Position numbers and translations under genes: made by a program. The notes under the pieces are model-generated. The model had not been told where the DNA came from. It saw only the letters and a list, made by a program, of their open reading frames with translations, and made no database searches. From Crossaster papposus (taxonomy: Eukaryota; Echinodermata; Asteroidea; Velatida; Solasteridae), in contig JBAIAA010000749.1 of the NCBI GenBank assembly GCA_037893245.1, positions 1,296,527 to 1,360,526 of the forward strand: 64,000 nucleotides of DNA, read 5' to 3'. The stretch's first letter is position 1. Every line of letters starts with the position of its first letter. Below, one piece after another: positions 43,401-52,430 of the stretch.

Positions 43401-44796
43401 ATGCTGGGGCACAACCTGATGATCCTTCTACAGCTGGAACACAGTTTGTGCAAGCAGCAGAGCAACTGGCGTCGATTGCAGCTACCGTGGGCTTACACCA
43501 GGCTGATATGAAGGTAGACATTCCAAATTCTTGTCAACGTGTTTGTAATCAATCTTCTTTCGTATGATGATGAGGAGCAGCTTAATGTTTTACTGCATAC
43601 ATCGGTCTGATGACATTAGTGGAAACAGGGTGGACCGCGTGAAGGTTGTTATCTTTCACCCCTTGTAATCAATGACAGTAGTTCACAAAGTGAATGAAAA
43701 AAAGTTGGTTTGTGTATTATTACAAAATGCGGATTTTTGGTTTCAGGAATACTGATTTTGAAATTTGGCAGCTCTGAACAAGGAACACTAAGTTTTGCGA
43801 TACTCCGAAAGGAAAATAGCATTTCACGCGCACCATTAGCGCAATATTAACCAGTTCGCACTGGGATTATTTTGATATTGCCCGGGCCCAGGTGTGGGAT
43901 TGTTTTTCACGAACCTCGATCTGAGTCGGGTTCAGGCCGGCATATGTGGGTAGCAGCACACCCTGATATTTCCGGCCTTCCTTGCTGCGAGCCAGTCGCT
44001 GACAGATATTTCCAGCCTTGCTTGTGTTTGTCATTCATTTTGAATCCTGGAAAAACTGTGCATGTATACACATCATCCGATGCGAACTAGTTAAAACCAA
44101 TTTTTAGAACTAAAACTACTTTTCCTACTTTTTTCTTGAAATTGTTACTTTTTTCTTGAAATTGTTACTTTTGTCTAGCTTTTTGTCCCACTAAAAGAAA
44201 AAACTCATCAAAATCTTATCGAATATTTTTCATAAAAGTGTTACACACTGTACACTGTACTGTAACTGTACTTTCATGAGCTTAGATGAGCTTAGATGCA
44301 GGGAGCACAAGTACAGAACTTGCCAAATGAGGTTTTAAATGATGCTGTGGATATTAGTAAAACCAAAACCAACTCCTTAAAGCCCACAAAAATCCTACTT
44401 TTATCTGGATTTTGTTTTTCAAATTCCTTTTTGAAAATATAGATTCTACTTTTGTTGCGCATCTTACGCACTGATTTGTTGCGCAAGTGAGCTACACCAT
44501 TGCGTAAGGCTTTGTGAAATCAGCTGCTGGGTCTACTTGAAAGCCTGATAGTGATACCGACTCTGAGGAAACTTACAATTTAGTCTTTTTGGAATTGGCA
44601 GGTGGATCCGCCCGACCCCGCGTCTCAGCAGGAGACGTCGGTCACGGTCCCCGAGGGCAGCACCATCATGCAGATGCAGGATGGGACCTTCCTGGTGCAG
44701 AGACCTGACGGCACGGCCATGCAGATCCACACACCAGAGGGAATGAGCATTGAGACGGTACAGGAGCTGTTATCAATGGAAGCTGGGCAGGGCTGA
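29584..44796 (+). CDS. ZNF839: ZNF839-like zinc-finger protein gene (8 coding exons, 1314 aa)
   Basis: A probable nuclear protein with one atypical C2H2 finger. Exons are 29584-31472, 33226-33553, 34252-34449, 35122-35255, 40419-40524, 42017-42223, 42626-43513 and 44602-44796. They total 1315 codons including the stop, with all phases matching. The finger is C573-x2-C576-x12-H589-x6-H596 in YKCRNCSKAYIGKGGLTRHF, which I recognise as the YIGKGGLxRHF finger of ZNF839. Basic AT-hook-like patches flank it (RRRGRQPG near 483; LKRGRPSNP in exon 2). Exon 3 is a helical module (SLWDFLVTKAE...). Exon 7 carries 23 six-residue repeats. The C-terminus repeats a QxxDGTxxVQxPDG pattern. At 1314 aa it is longer than the human protein (under 1000 aa), largely from exons 1 and 7. 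The biochemical role of ZNF839 is not established. Confidence 0.88.
31527..31657. mobile_element. TAA-flanked MITE (family D), copy 1
   Basis: TAA flanks both sides (31524-31526 and 31658-31660), as in PIF/Harbinger insertions. It aligns over its length with 57120-57237, sharing TAGCCCTAGACAAGAG. It carries a 12-bp gain, CCGGTACATGTA, relative to that copy. Confidence 0.75.
31608..31621. other. TACCGGTACATGTA double micro-insertion
   Basis: The other copy of this MITE reads GAACACCTTGACAATAG. Here it reads GAACACC, then TACCGGTACATGTA, then GACAATAG. The length difference is exactly 12, two hexamers. Confidence 0.65.
31674..31914. mobile_element. MITE family C, copy 2
   Basis: It begins GGGGCTAATTTCATAAAACG and ends in the inverse TTTTATGAAATTGGCC. 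Inward lie TTTGCTTAGC-type inverted blocks. Confidence 0.75.
31981..32222 (+). mobile_element. MITE family A, copy 2
   Basis: A full-length copy with exact 16-bp mirrored ends including TTAA. It carries the GATGACGTATATAAACGC block plus an additional GGATGACGCATAAACACGCC block missing from copy 1. Confidence 0.9.
32933..32951. repeat. Poly(G) run
   Basis: A run of G in ZNF839 intron 1, broken only at its right end by a C. It could form a G-quadruplex on this strand. Confidence 0.9.
33226..33553 (+). CDS. ZNF839: ZNF839-like exon 2 (AT-hook-like)
   Basis: The acceptor is TATCTTCACAG and the donor GTTAGT. It opens SERNDKATENEDTRSIE, has a ten-residue direct repeat (LPNSSKVIDL twice) and then LRLKRGRPSNPSKE, whose RGRP core is that of an AT-hook. 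Confidence 0.87.
33647..33845. mobile_element. MITE with AACGCTCGGTTCAGACAGG ends
   Basis: Terminal inverted repeats of about 45 bp start AACGCTCGGTTCAGACAGG and run through GCGTTCCACAGTCGCGC. The total is 199 bp. The open frame through it is incidental. The target duplication is unclear. It lies in ZNF839 intron 2. Confidence 0.8.
34252..34449 (+). CDS. ZNF839: ZNF839-like exon 3 (helical module)
   Basis: The acceptor is GGGTTTTTTTCAG and the donor GTCAGT, phase 0/0, 66 codons. It encodes ALRFLNHDDYIDVCLPRLAR followed by SLWDFLVTKAELLKED and a Leu-rich helix ending NCLEK. Its predicted helices and position after the finger match the second conserved block of the family as I recall it. Confidence 0.87.
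34582..34838 (+). mobile_element. MITE family A, diverged copy 3
   Basis: It starts TTAACCAGTTCGTGTTGG and ends GTGAACTGGTTCA. The interior resembles the copy at 54190 (CAGCGACTGGCTCACAG...), so the two form a subfamily. It lies in ZNF839 intron 3. Confidence 0.7.
35122..35255 (+). CDS. ZNF839: ZNF839-like exon 4 (acidic)
   Basis: The acceptor is CTTGTTTCCAG and the donor GTTAGT. It encodes VEDDDEDAGALFLDEDDD, then RVLEFDKGWYKVSEPPSG and MPFR. A second in-frame donor (AAG/GTCAGC at 35214) is possible, but only the 35255 donor joins exon 5 in frame. Confidence 0.85.
35750..36165. repeat. TTAACCC-bounded element saturated with AGTCCATC/GATGGACT
   Basis: It begins TTAACCCGAACCCCC and ends GGGGTGGTTAGGGTTAA. 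Between them AGTCCATCA, AATCCATCA and their inverses recur many times with irregular spacing. It is non-coding. Confidence 0.55.
36169..36411 (+). mobile_element. MITE family A, copy 4
   Basis: TTAACCAGTTCGTGCCGG at the left and GGCGCGAACTGGTTAA at the right. The interior has both GATGACGTATATAAACGC and GATGACGCATAAACACGCC blocks. It lies three bases from the TTAA end of the preceding element. Confidence 0.88.
36620..36725. repeat. GC-rich hairpin block (GCGCGAAGCGC / GGGCCCGCTTAAGGGCCC)
   Basis: Nested palindromes GTGCGCGAAGCGCAC and AGCGCGTAGCGCGA are followed by GGGCCCGCTTAAGGGCCC. I recall near-identical blocks dispersed in several invertebrate genomes; that is memory, not a search. The function is unknown. 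Confidence 0.5.
39252..39782. repeat. TTAACCC-type element saturated with TCCAACAG
   Basis: It begins TAACCCTAACCC and ends at TTAA (39779-39782). It contains GACTTGCCTGCTAAATCC and repeats of CAACAGG and its inverse. The same phrase recurs in the element at 41518-41891. Confidence 0.5.
39779..40015. repeat. TTAACCCTCC element saturated with TTTGAAAGGT
   Basis: It begins TTAACCCTCC, sharing its TTAA with the previous element, and ends GGAAGGGTTAA. The interior repeats ACCTTTC / GAAAGGT at least eight times in both orientations. Confidence 0.55.
40419..40524 (+). CDS. ZNF839: ZNF839-like exon 5 (short)
   Basis: It is a short 106-nt exon found from phase: exon 4 ends in phase 2 and exon 6 starts in phase 0. 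The acceptor is CTCCATGATTTAG and the donor GTAAAA. It encodes SVSSLLKRTSDMITKGELTD then EYVTPVKIRKVQSQDQ. Confidence 0.8.
41518..41891. repeat. TTAACCC-type element with GTTGGATCCT tandem
   Basis: It begins ACCCTAACCCCCAATGG and ends GCAGGGTTAGGGTTAA. CCAACAG and TTGGATCC motifs fill it, ending in seven near-identical 10-bp GTTGGATCCT units (41809-41880). It lies in ZNF839 intron 5. Confidence 0.6.
42017..42223 (+). CDS. ZNF839: ZNF839-like exon 6
   Basis: The acceptor is TTCTCCTCTAG and the donor GTAGGT, 69 codons. It encodes DTTSKPAQDRSSSQLKPTSK, then LPYPKSITVHVHDGKVTTEQ and a Pro/Ser-rich end. It is probably disordered. Confidence 0.83.
42322..42604 (-). mobile_element. tRNA-headed SINE, copy 1
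   Basis: On the minus strand the head reads GTCAGGTTGGCGTAGCGG (A box) and GGGTTTGAATCCGGCC (B box). The body ends in CCTTGGTTTCATTAC and an (AAT)-type tail. The body-tail half matches 57541-57660. It lies in ZNF839 intron 6, antisense to the gene. Confidence 0.75.
42626..43513 (+). CDS. ZNF839: ZNF839-like exon 7 (HTAAQE repeat exon)
   Basis: The acceptor is TTATTTATGTGTAG and the donor AAG/GTAGAC, 296 codons. Low-complexity Gln/Thr-rich sequence surrounds 23 tandem six-residue repeats (residues about 1062-1199). After the array comes a helical segment (FVQAAEQLASIAATVGLHQA). Confidence 0.87.
42947..43360 (+). repeat. 18-bp coding minisatellite, 23 units
   Basis: The unit is CACACCGCTGCGCAAGAA (HTAAQE) with variants DTPAQE, DTAAQD, HTAAQD, HTAAQK and RTSAQE. 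The sequence of variants is blocky: six HTAAQD in a row, then seven HTAAQE, which suggests segmental expansion. Because 18 is a multiple of 3, length changes keep the frame. No frame on either strand has a stop within the unit. Confidence 0.95.
43847..44094 (-). mobile_element. MITE family A, copy 5 (diverged)
   Basis: It begins TTAACCAGTTCGCACTGG and ends TGCGAACTAGTTAA. It is in reverse orientation relative to copies 1-4. It lies in ZNF839 intron 7. Confidence 0.75.
44602..44796 (+). CDS. ZNF839: ZNF839-like exon 8 (C-terminus)
   Basis: The acceptor is TTTTTGGAATTGGCAG. It encodes VDPPDPASQQETSVTVPEG, then STIMQMQDGTFLVQRPDGTA and MQIHTPEGMSIETVQELL, and ends EAGQG. The DGT/PDGT pattern is the conserved C-terminal block of the family as I recall it. 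Confidence 0.87.
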   Translation: MDPPDPASQQETSVTVPEGSTIMQMQDGTFLVQRPDGTAMQIHTPEGMSIETVQELLSMEAGQG

Positions 44797-44861
44797 GAGA
44801 GAAAGAAAGACGTCATCGCGTACGAGGATCCGACTTGGAGAAGGTAGAGAGGACTTCCAGT

Positions 44862-45175
44862 CGCAAAATCCTCTCCCTACATGTACCTGAGTACCTGGCC
44901 ATTAACCTGCCAGATACAGCACAGTGCATCAGGTGGAAAAATCTTCTACACTTTGATGCATTCAGTCGTTAACAATAGTGCATAAAGTGTCAAGTCCAAG
45001 ACTAATGAAAGCTAGAATACCAATGAGAGCTAATCCCTACAAACTCTGAGGCAGTTTGGCCCCAAGTGAGATTTTTGACCAGATTGATCTTGCTGCACTG
45101 GCATGGGCAGGCTAGTCATTTTCACAAATGGTGCATGTTGCTGCAGGGGACGGGTTTCTAGCCGGATAGGGTTAA
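44862..45175. repeat. TTAA-ended element rich in TGCAGCA/TGCATT motifs (copy 1)
   Basis: It ends GATAGGGTTAA. Phrases such as CTGCCAGATACAGCACAGTG and CAAGTCCAAGACTA reappear in inverse orientation in the element at 56180. It overlaps the ZNF839 3' UTR. Confidence 0.45.
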
Positions 45176-45388
45176 GGCAGCGGGTACAAGGTACCAACCT
45201 TACCCATAAAACCATAGAATTAACTTGAGGCCAAATAGAAAATACCTTTGGTTTGGATCACATGGTTAGAAAAAAATTGCTTCGGTCAGTCGGTATTTTA
45301 TTTTATGTGAGAAACCATTTTTGTTTAGACATGTTTATCGTAAGAAGTTTGTAAGTTCAACCATACCGGTACGTTAAGGCAAGGATTG

Positions 45389-45394
45389 AATAAA
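45389..45394 (+). terminator. Candidate polyadenylation signal of ZNF839-like gene
   Basis: AATAAA lies about 590 bases after the stop, followed by TGTTC and TGTTGACGTTC, which are U/GU-rich in RNA. It is the first plain AATAAA seen downstream on this strand. Confidence 0.5.
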
Positions 45395-45425
45395 CACTGT
45401 TCAACCACTGTCATGTTGACGTTCT

Positions 45426-45873
45426 TTAACCCTAACCCCCTAGGCCTTACTTTGGGCTAAAGAACTGCATACTACAGAATACTACTTAGTATTTTGTAGC
45501 ATTGGGTCTCTCCGTGACTGATGATTGGGTGTGTACTGACAGAGTACAGATACTGCCAACTACAAAATACTAATAGTGGCAATACAGGTCAGTAATACTT
45601 ACCTGGCAAAAAATGCAGTAGTCCAGCCTTGACCCATTGTGTCCCAAGTGACAATTTTTGCTGTAGAGTTTACACACCTTACACAGCATACATGGGCCAT
45701 GCACACTCAGCAAGCAGAGGGGCCCAATGCTAAAAAGTACTACGAGTGCAATAAGGGGTGAAGTACCAAATACTAAAAATTATTACAGGCATTACACACA
45801 AGTCAGTGAGAGTACTGCATACTACTTTTTACTACTAGTAGTAAAAAGTAGCATTAGGTAGGGTTAGGGTTAA
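45426..45873. repeat. TTAACCCTAACCC-bounded element saturated with TACTA
   Basis: The ends TTAACCCTAACCCCCTA and TAGGGTTAGGGTTAA are inverted. TACTA, TAGTA and AATACTA recur throughout. Its right TTAA is also the left TTAA of a family A MITE. Confidence 0.65.
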
Positions 45874-46049
45874 CCAGTTCGCGCCCGGATTATTTTTAAC
45901 AAAACTTGATCCGAGGCAGGTTCAGGCCGATCGTACCGGGAACCACACCCACACATTTCGGCTTTGCTCTAGGCGTGTTTATGCGTCATCCTTTATTAAT
46001 CTGGGGAAAACTTTGCGTTTATATACGTCATCCGGCCCGAACTGGTTAA
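45870..46049 (-). mobile_element. MITE family A, copy 6
   Basis: TTAACCAGTTCGCGCCCGG at the left and CCGGCCCGAACTGGTTAA at the right, reverse orientation. It is shortened internally. Confidence 0.85.
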
Positions 46050-47165
46050 TGTTACGGTTCTCAGTGGTTCGTCAGGTCAGCCTCTTGCGGTGATATAAAT
46101 TGAAAAAATGTCATCAACTTTCCCACAAATCTGAATGTCATTTTTAAATTTCATTGGATAAAATTGCCACTTTCTTTTTGGAAAATGTTCACAAGTTATC
46201 CTAATGTCTAGAGCAAAATACAGTTATTACATTCAAAGCGCTCGTGCATGAAGTCAACAGAAAGTAGGGAGAATTCAAATCGTATTTCGTATGGTACACG
46301 GTATACTCTACTAGCGCTGCACTTTCACGATCGTAAAATCAACAAATTCTCCATTGCATTCATTGTCGATGTCTCAGACAAATCTGACCACGTCCAAAGT
46401 AATAATAAGCTACACCTGGAAATAACACATGGCTATAGAAGCATCTGTAGCCACTTGCCATTGACTTGTATGTTATTCTCAAATGTAGCCATGTATTCTG
46501 GTCGCAACCGTACTCATTGCCCGAGTAGGCATCGGTCCTAACTTCAGCACAGCATGCACGTGTATTCTGTCCCTCGGTCGTTAGACCGCGATGATTTTTT
46601 TCGAAAAAAAAAATTCACTGGCTGATAAAATGCCTATGAAATTGTTTGGCGGTCAACGATTTTGACCTGTTATGATCGGAATTTTATCGCTTTCAAAAAT
46701 AGGTTGGTCAGGTGACCCGAACCAAAAGTACCGGTACATGTACATGAATGTATTGGTTTGGCCTATAATCAATCACAAGCAGTCTCATTCAATAGACACT
46801 GTCATTTAAATCATACAATGAAGGGCTTTTGGGCGTAGGAATACTTCCAATAGCTTAGATGCAGACGGATAAATATATGGCTTTTTATTCTGTGGGCATA
46901 TCAACACAAATTACTTATTTTATTCTGATGAGTTTGTCTTCCAAAGTCCTACTTTTGTCCTGCTTTAAACAAAAAAATTGATGTTATTTTTTTTTCAAAT
47001 TTTTCATCTGGATCTGCTTGAAAAGCCTGAAAGTGCATTTATGTTTGCACAGATCAGGTGATTTTCTTGTTTTTCAATTCACACTTATGCCATTGAAAAA
47101 GAAAAACACTACAAAGTCGTGTGAAGAATTTCCTTGTTTTGTTATGTGTCACTGAGCCCGACGCA
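46050..47165. other. Intergenic between convergent genes, nothing recognised
   Basis: No supported exon. A TACCGGTACATGTACATG cluster at 46731 belongs to the octamer class. The rest is AT-rich. Confidence 0.35.
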
Positions 47166-47351
47166 CAGGATTATTTTAAACAAAACTTGATCCTAGGCGG
47201 GTTGAGAGCGAAAGTACCGGGAAGCACACCCACGCATTTCTGGCCTTGCTCGCTGCTGACAGACATTTCCGGCCAGGCTCGTGACGTGTTTATGCGTCAT
47301 CCGTTTTGAATCTGGGAAAAACTTTGCGTTTATCCGGCGCGAACTGGTTAA
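47166..47351 (-). mobile_element. MITE family A, copy 7 (left end lost)
   Basis: The interior and right end (GGCGCGAACTGGTTAA) are present; the left terminal repeat is missing. A short deletion removes the usual TATATACGT segment next to the right end. Confidence 0.8.
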
Positions 47352-47446
47352 TTTGAAGTTGCAAGCCTCAAAGTACCAATGTAGTTTAGAGGTAGGATAC
47401 ACTATTTGCAGATATCGAAAACATTTACTGCCAAATTATTAAGAAA

Positions 47447-47454
47447 TACATGTA
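47447..47454. other. TACATGTA micro-insertion in a MITE copy
   Basis: Copy 5 reads AGAAATATCTTAC; this copy reads AGAAATACATGTATCTTAC. Exactly CATGTA has been gained at the TA. Confidence 0.75.
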
Positions 47455-47605
47455 TCTTACTTCAGTAAATAATGAGTGTAGGCATCTAGCAAAATGTTTG
47501 CTCTGGATGTCCTGTAATTATTCCAAAAAATTTAAAAACGAGAACAACATAAGAACCACAGCCCAAAGCCAGTTAAAAACCGTTTTTGTATTGCTTTTCT
47601 TAGCA

Positions 47606-47613
47606 TACATGTA
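47606..47613. other. TACATGTA micro-insertion, second in the same copy
   Basis: Copy 5 reads TTGACATCCATGATT; this copy reads TTAGCATACATGTACATGTTT. The length differs by six, which fits a CATGTA gain after a TA. Confidence 0.6.
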
Positions 47614-48072
47614 CATGTTTGTAAAACTTCGGACAGGTCAGTTAAACGATATATTCACTATAAAATACAACCCCCCAAATCCACATATTCTTGATAATTC
47701 AAGCAATTACCAAAGGTGTATCCTACCTTTAACACTGGCACGCTACTCTGGATGTATAGACTTATTAAACCTGGCACAACCACCTTTTACAGGGCTGAAT
47801 TCAATTTATTTTGACAAGGAAGTGGCACAGCATTTAGAGCAGGCCTATGGCACATAAGATCATGACAAAATATGGGACTGACAAGGTTTACAAAACTTGT
47901 GTGTATGGATATACTTTGAAACACTAATGTTTTTCATTCTTACATTAACAGGAATATGTACAAATATGTGGGCAGTGACTCTTTTGTACATAATGCATGG
48001 CGTTAAAGCGAAAATGTGGGCTCAATATGCTTTGTGCCATATTATGTATTATTTGTATATTTCTTGTGATTA

Positions 48073-48276
48073 TTAACCAGTTCGCGCCAGGATTATTTTA
48101 ACATCACCGAGCTGACGCGCGGGATTATTTTTAACAAAACTATATCCGAGGCCGATAGTACCAGGAAGCACACCCACGCATTTCCGGCTTTGCTCGTGGC
48201 GTGTTTATGCGTCAACCGTTTTTGAATCTGGGGAAAACTTTGCGTCTATATACGTCATCCAGTGCAAACTGGTTAA
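48073..48276 (-). mobile_element. MITE family A, copy 8
   Basis: TTAACCAGTTCGCGCCAGG at the left and TGCAAACTGGTTAA at the right. The interior contains the GCGTCTATATACGTCATCC block. Confidence 0.87.
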
Positions 48277-48980
48277 TGTTCAGTAGTTTTGTTGGGATTG
48301 CATTGTGAGTTTCGATCTACACTCCATGCTCAGACCACCAACTTGCATTTCGCTGAGAATTGTGTTTACAGAGTTGATATTGATAACCATCGTGACACTT
48401 GGTGTTCGATGCGTTTTTTGAGAACCTGCATTAAAACCTGCATTTCTATATTCTCAAATCTCACTCTCAATCTTGCCACTAAGACTTGAAATCAAGTCGG
48501 TGATTGGCCTGGTTTTTACTGGCTTAGCATAGACGGATAAAAGTATACCGTTCTGGGGTAGTACGTGTAGCATGCAGTATGGCACAAACTTGTGGAGATC
48601 TTTGTAGGTCAATACCAACTACATGTACCAATTTAAATAATCTGTTCTCGACTTTGTACACAGCATGGGATGGAGCAATCTGCTTGAGTATCATGACAAA
48701 ATTAATATTTATATTACACCTTACTTTAGGGGTACAAGTGAGCTTTCATTGGCCCTCTATGGAAGCATAATGCACCCATTTTGCTCCCCACATGAATGAA
48801 TACTGTCCTGGAATCATATTACACACTATGCACAGCGCCATGCTGGCAAATATTCGGGGCACGAACAGACGAAACGCGATTGTCTGGCTAGGTTGGGCTT
48901 GTAAACAAAGTGTGACACTATGACATAATTTATCTAATGTCAGCACAGACCATGTACCTACCTAGTTTCGATATGCACTC

Positions 48981-49462
48981 CTAACCACAATTCCTCCAAA
49001 ATCCTCTGCAAATAGCAGGATTTAGAACATTTTGGGTTTTGCCACTGGAGGATAATGCAGCATCCAGGTCATGAGGCCTAAACTAAAGCTGGATGATTTT
49101 GGAGGATTGAGGTTACTTGGGTATTTATCTAAATGAGGATTTTAGAGGATTGAGGTTATTTGCTACTTTGTACTTTTTACTTTTACACTGCTCATGCTCT
49201 ATGCACATTCTCCATAGAGCTTCAGTCAAGGTGTAAGTTACATGTATGTGTCAATGATAGGAAACATTTGCATACTAATAGAAATGTGTGCATATCCTTG
49301 TAGTAGGGCACTTACTGTAGCAGCTGTTTGTTCCATAGCTCAATGGTATAAACCCACTGCAAGATTTTGCAGGATTCAGGCAGTGTTTACCAGGAATACT
49401 TTTGGAAATTTTGCAGGATTTAGGTTATGTGTAAGAAAAATGGGGAAGGGAGTTAGGGTTAA
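48981..49462. repeat. TTAACCC-type element saturated with AGGATT
   Basis: It begins CTAACCACAATTCCTCC and ends GGGAGTTAGGGTTAA. GGATTTAG, GGATTGAGG and GGATTCAGG recur at least eight times, mostly in one orientation. Confidence 0.5.
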
Positions 49463-49544
49463 ATGATTTAATTGTAATGCAGAAATTATTTAAAGTTAAG
49501 AACAAATGCAGTGATTAAATTTCAAAGTAAACAAAAAAATTAGC

Positions 49545-49613
49545 AAGGCGGGACCTAAACTTGCGACCTCCGGAATACCGGACCGGTGCTCTACCAACTA
49601 AGCTATCCTGCCC
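49545..49613 (-). pseudogene. tRNA-Thr-like pseudogene or SINE head
   Basis: On the minus strand it reads GGGCAGGATAGCTTAGTTGG and TAGAGCACCGGTCCGGTATT. The anticodon position would be GGU, but position 33 is C instead of U and the T stem has mismatches. It is probably a dead tRNA or the head of a tRNA-derived SINE. Confidence 0.5.
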
Positions 49614-51286
49614 TATGTTGGCGGTTTTTCAAATTGTCAGAATCTTTGTTTGAGGGCGCTACTCGGAAGTCATAAAGACCAGAATGTCGTGTGGCCAGTG
49701 ATCATGACCAATTTTAAGATAAATTCTTATGGGGATACAAACCGAGTAATATGACTGAATTGTTGAAATATTGTTACTTTATATATTTTAGCTTTATAGA
49801 GGGATTCAATTTTTTTCAAGAATGTGAACCGAGTTGTTTAAGATCACTCCAATTATGCTTTTAAGACACGGTCAAGCATTCTTGATGAAACATGTTTGTA
49901 AATTTGTTGCAGCAGGTTGTTTTGCCATGGCATATTGTGTTCAATATGTCATTAAAAGATTACATCAACAGAACATCGTCTGTTATTTTATTACTAGATT
50001 CGTTTTACGGGAGGCAATCCTGGAGGTATCATCTAAACATTTGCAATTATGAAGGGTTCAGGCACAAAATCACTAAACACCACTTCCATGAAAAGCTATT
50101 TTTACTATATCAAGTAAAAGATCTGTGTCTAGTATACAATAATCAAATGTGTTTTTTGGGGGGCGTTTAGCAGCTTTTGCATCTAAACTCTTCATATGTA
50201 ATATAAATTAAAGTTATATAAGAACAGCCAATTTAACCACAGCGCCATTCTTTTTCGCGTGAAATTGAAGGCTGCTGAAAATGGTCATTCGATTTCATTT
50301 ACTGACTAAGCAAATGTACTGTTGTTATTTGATTCAACAAAATAACATTCAAATTCGGCAGGCATTTCCATCATTTGTGCAATCTAAAAAAACGATCTGA
50401 TGTTAAACTTTTGTATTAAAATGTTAGAGTACGGTTCACTTATTGGCACAAAAGTCGACATATAAACCAGGTTAACAATTTAGGTCTTGGTCAGGTAACC
50501 AATTTCACCCCCCCCAAAAAAAAAAATATATATATATATATAACTACAACCACTAGGCTACATATGAATTGAGAAAAACAAAAGTGAAGATACGAAACAA
50601 ATGTATAATTTGTTTGTTTATCTGTTTATTCGCATTTCTTTGTCGTGCTTATTTGAATTCTCATTTTAATAGTGAAATTGATTACCTCTTTACGAAATAA
50701 AAATATAAAAAAATCAGCAAATATCTCCTGTTGAACCAGTTTTGCTATTGAATGATGATTGTGCGTCACGAAAAAAACCGACGATATGCTAAATTGAACA
50801 CATTGCTAAAGGAATTTGAATGCCTCAAAACTAAAATTGAATTTGAAACACAGTTAAAAACTGTAGGCAAAATCGCTTTAATTCGAACAGACGAACACAC
50901 ACAAATTAAATTGGCTATTCACAGCAGTGACAGTTCTCAAAATCCAAAGAATGGTGCTTGACAACAATTAAACCCAACAAAGTTTTAGCTCTGTATTCTG
51001 AGAGAAAAAACAAATTCTAAAATTTAGATTTTGATCCAACTACTTGATGAAAATTTCAAAAATTGTGTCTTCGAGACGCATCATTTGACTTTTTATGTTA
51101 TTTTTTTCTCAAAATGACAGAATGCTATCAGGAATAATTTCACGAGGAGATTAGAGTCATTAATATCTTTACATCAAGTAGGCTTTTAAACATTAATACA
51201 TGTATACTTTCCCTTTACAAATAAATCCTTTGCCAAAGTGACGACACCACACTATTCTGCCTGGGCTGTTCTCTTCAGCTTCTTTC
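49614..51286. other. Intergenic, nothing recognised
   Basis: AT-rich sequence with a C/A junction followed by (TA)n at 50509-50540. On the minus strand TTTATT near 50638 is a distant AATAAA for CINP; no closer one was seen. Confidence 0.35.
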
Positions 51287-51373
51287 TGAACCCGCATCGA
51301 ATCGAGTTTCGTTAAAAAAAATCCCGCACCTCGGCTCGGTGATGTTAAAATAATCCCGGCGCGAACTGGTTAA
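51287..51373 (+). mobile_element. MITE family A, copy 9 (right part only)
   Basis: It runs from GAACCCGCATCGAATCGAG to GGCGCGAACTGGTTAA. It abuts the outer end of the 122-bp CINP-derived array. Confidence 0.8.
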
Positions 51374-51374
51374 T

Positions 51375-52430
51375 ACAATGGTATAAGTCATGACACTGCC
51401 ACCTGTGGCCCGTTTCTCTCAGCATGCTCTCCAAGAGGATCATCGCCTCATTGTCTATGTACGGCTGATGCAGCCAGGCAGAGGTGTAAGTCATGAGCAA
51501 ACTGTCTACGCCAGACCCTGTCACCTGTGGCCTGTTTCTCTCAGCATGCTCTCCAAGAGGATCATCGCCTCATTGTCTATGTACGGCTGATGCAGCCAGG
51601 CAGAGGTGCAAGTCATGAGCAAACTGTCTACGCCAGACCCTGTCACCTGTGGCCTGTTTCTCTCAGCATGCTCTCCAAGAGGATCGTCGCCTCATTGTCT
51701 ATGTACGGCTGATGCAGCCAGGTCGAGTTGTAAGTCATGAGCACACTGTCTACGCCAGACCATGTCACCTGTGGCCTGTTTCCCTCAGCATGCTCTCCAA
51801 GAGGATCATTGCCTCATTCTATGTATGGCTGTTGCAGCCAGGCAGAGATGTAAGTCATGTCACTGTCCTCGGCATGCTCTCCAAGAGGATCATCGCCTCA
51901 TGTCATGCCTCATGTCATGCCTCATGACAATAAGCCATGACCCTGTCATCTGTGGCCTGTTTCCCTCATCAGCATGCTCTTGTCTCCAAGAGAATCGTCT
52001 ATGTATGTCTGTTGCAGCCAGGCAGAGGTGTAAGTCATGAGCACACTGTCCATGCCAGACCCTGTCACCTGTGGACTGTTTCCCTCAGCATGCTCTCCAA
52101 GAGGATTATCGCCTCGTTGTCTATGTACGGCTGTTGCAGCCAGGTAAAGGTGTAAGTCATGAGCACACTGTCCATGCTAGACCCTGTCACCTGTGGCCTG
52201 TTTCTCTCAGCATGCTCTCCAAGAGGATCATCGCCTCGTTGTCTATGTACGGCTGATGCAGCCAAGCAGAGGTGTAAGTCATGAGAACACTGTCCATACT
52301 AGACCCTGTCACCTGTGGCCTGTTTCCCTCAGCATGCTCTCCAAGAGGATCGTCGCCTCGTTGTCTATGTACGGCTGATGCTGCCAAGCAGAGGTGTAAG
52401 TCATGAGCACACTGTCTACGTCAAACCCTG
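51375..52430 (-). repeat. 122-bp tandem array derived from the CINP last exon
   Basis: About nine units lie directly after the CINP stop (read on the minus strand). Each unit repeats the last 33 codons (VLMTYTSAWLHQPYIDNEA then ILLESMLRETGHR), the TGA and about 20 bases of 3' UTR. Six to seven units are full length; two near 51860-52010 are shortened and carry a small ATGCCTCATGTC repeat. Units are nearly identical, so expansion is recent. There is no pyrimidine tract before the unit start, so the units are unlikely to be spliced exons and probably form part of the 3' UTR. Confidence 0.85.

Larger units (their letters stand above)
47388..47722 (-). mobile_element. MITE family B, copy 4
   Basis: It begins GAGGTAGGATACACTATTTG and ends GGTGTATCCTACCTTTAA, in reverse orientation to copies 1-3. 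It has two 6-bp gains forming TACATGTA compared with copy 5. Confidence 0.8.

Noticed and set aside
42616-43521. 301-codon minus-strand open frame (SCAAVC repeats)
   Set aside because: It is antisense to ZNF839 exon 7 and open only because the 18-bp unit has no stop in any frame. No splice or start context supports it.
51375-52430. Array units as alternative last exons of CINP
   Set aside because: Unit starts lack a pyrimidine tract and branch-like sequence; 3' UTR duplication is the simpler reading.
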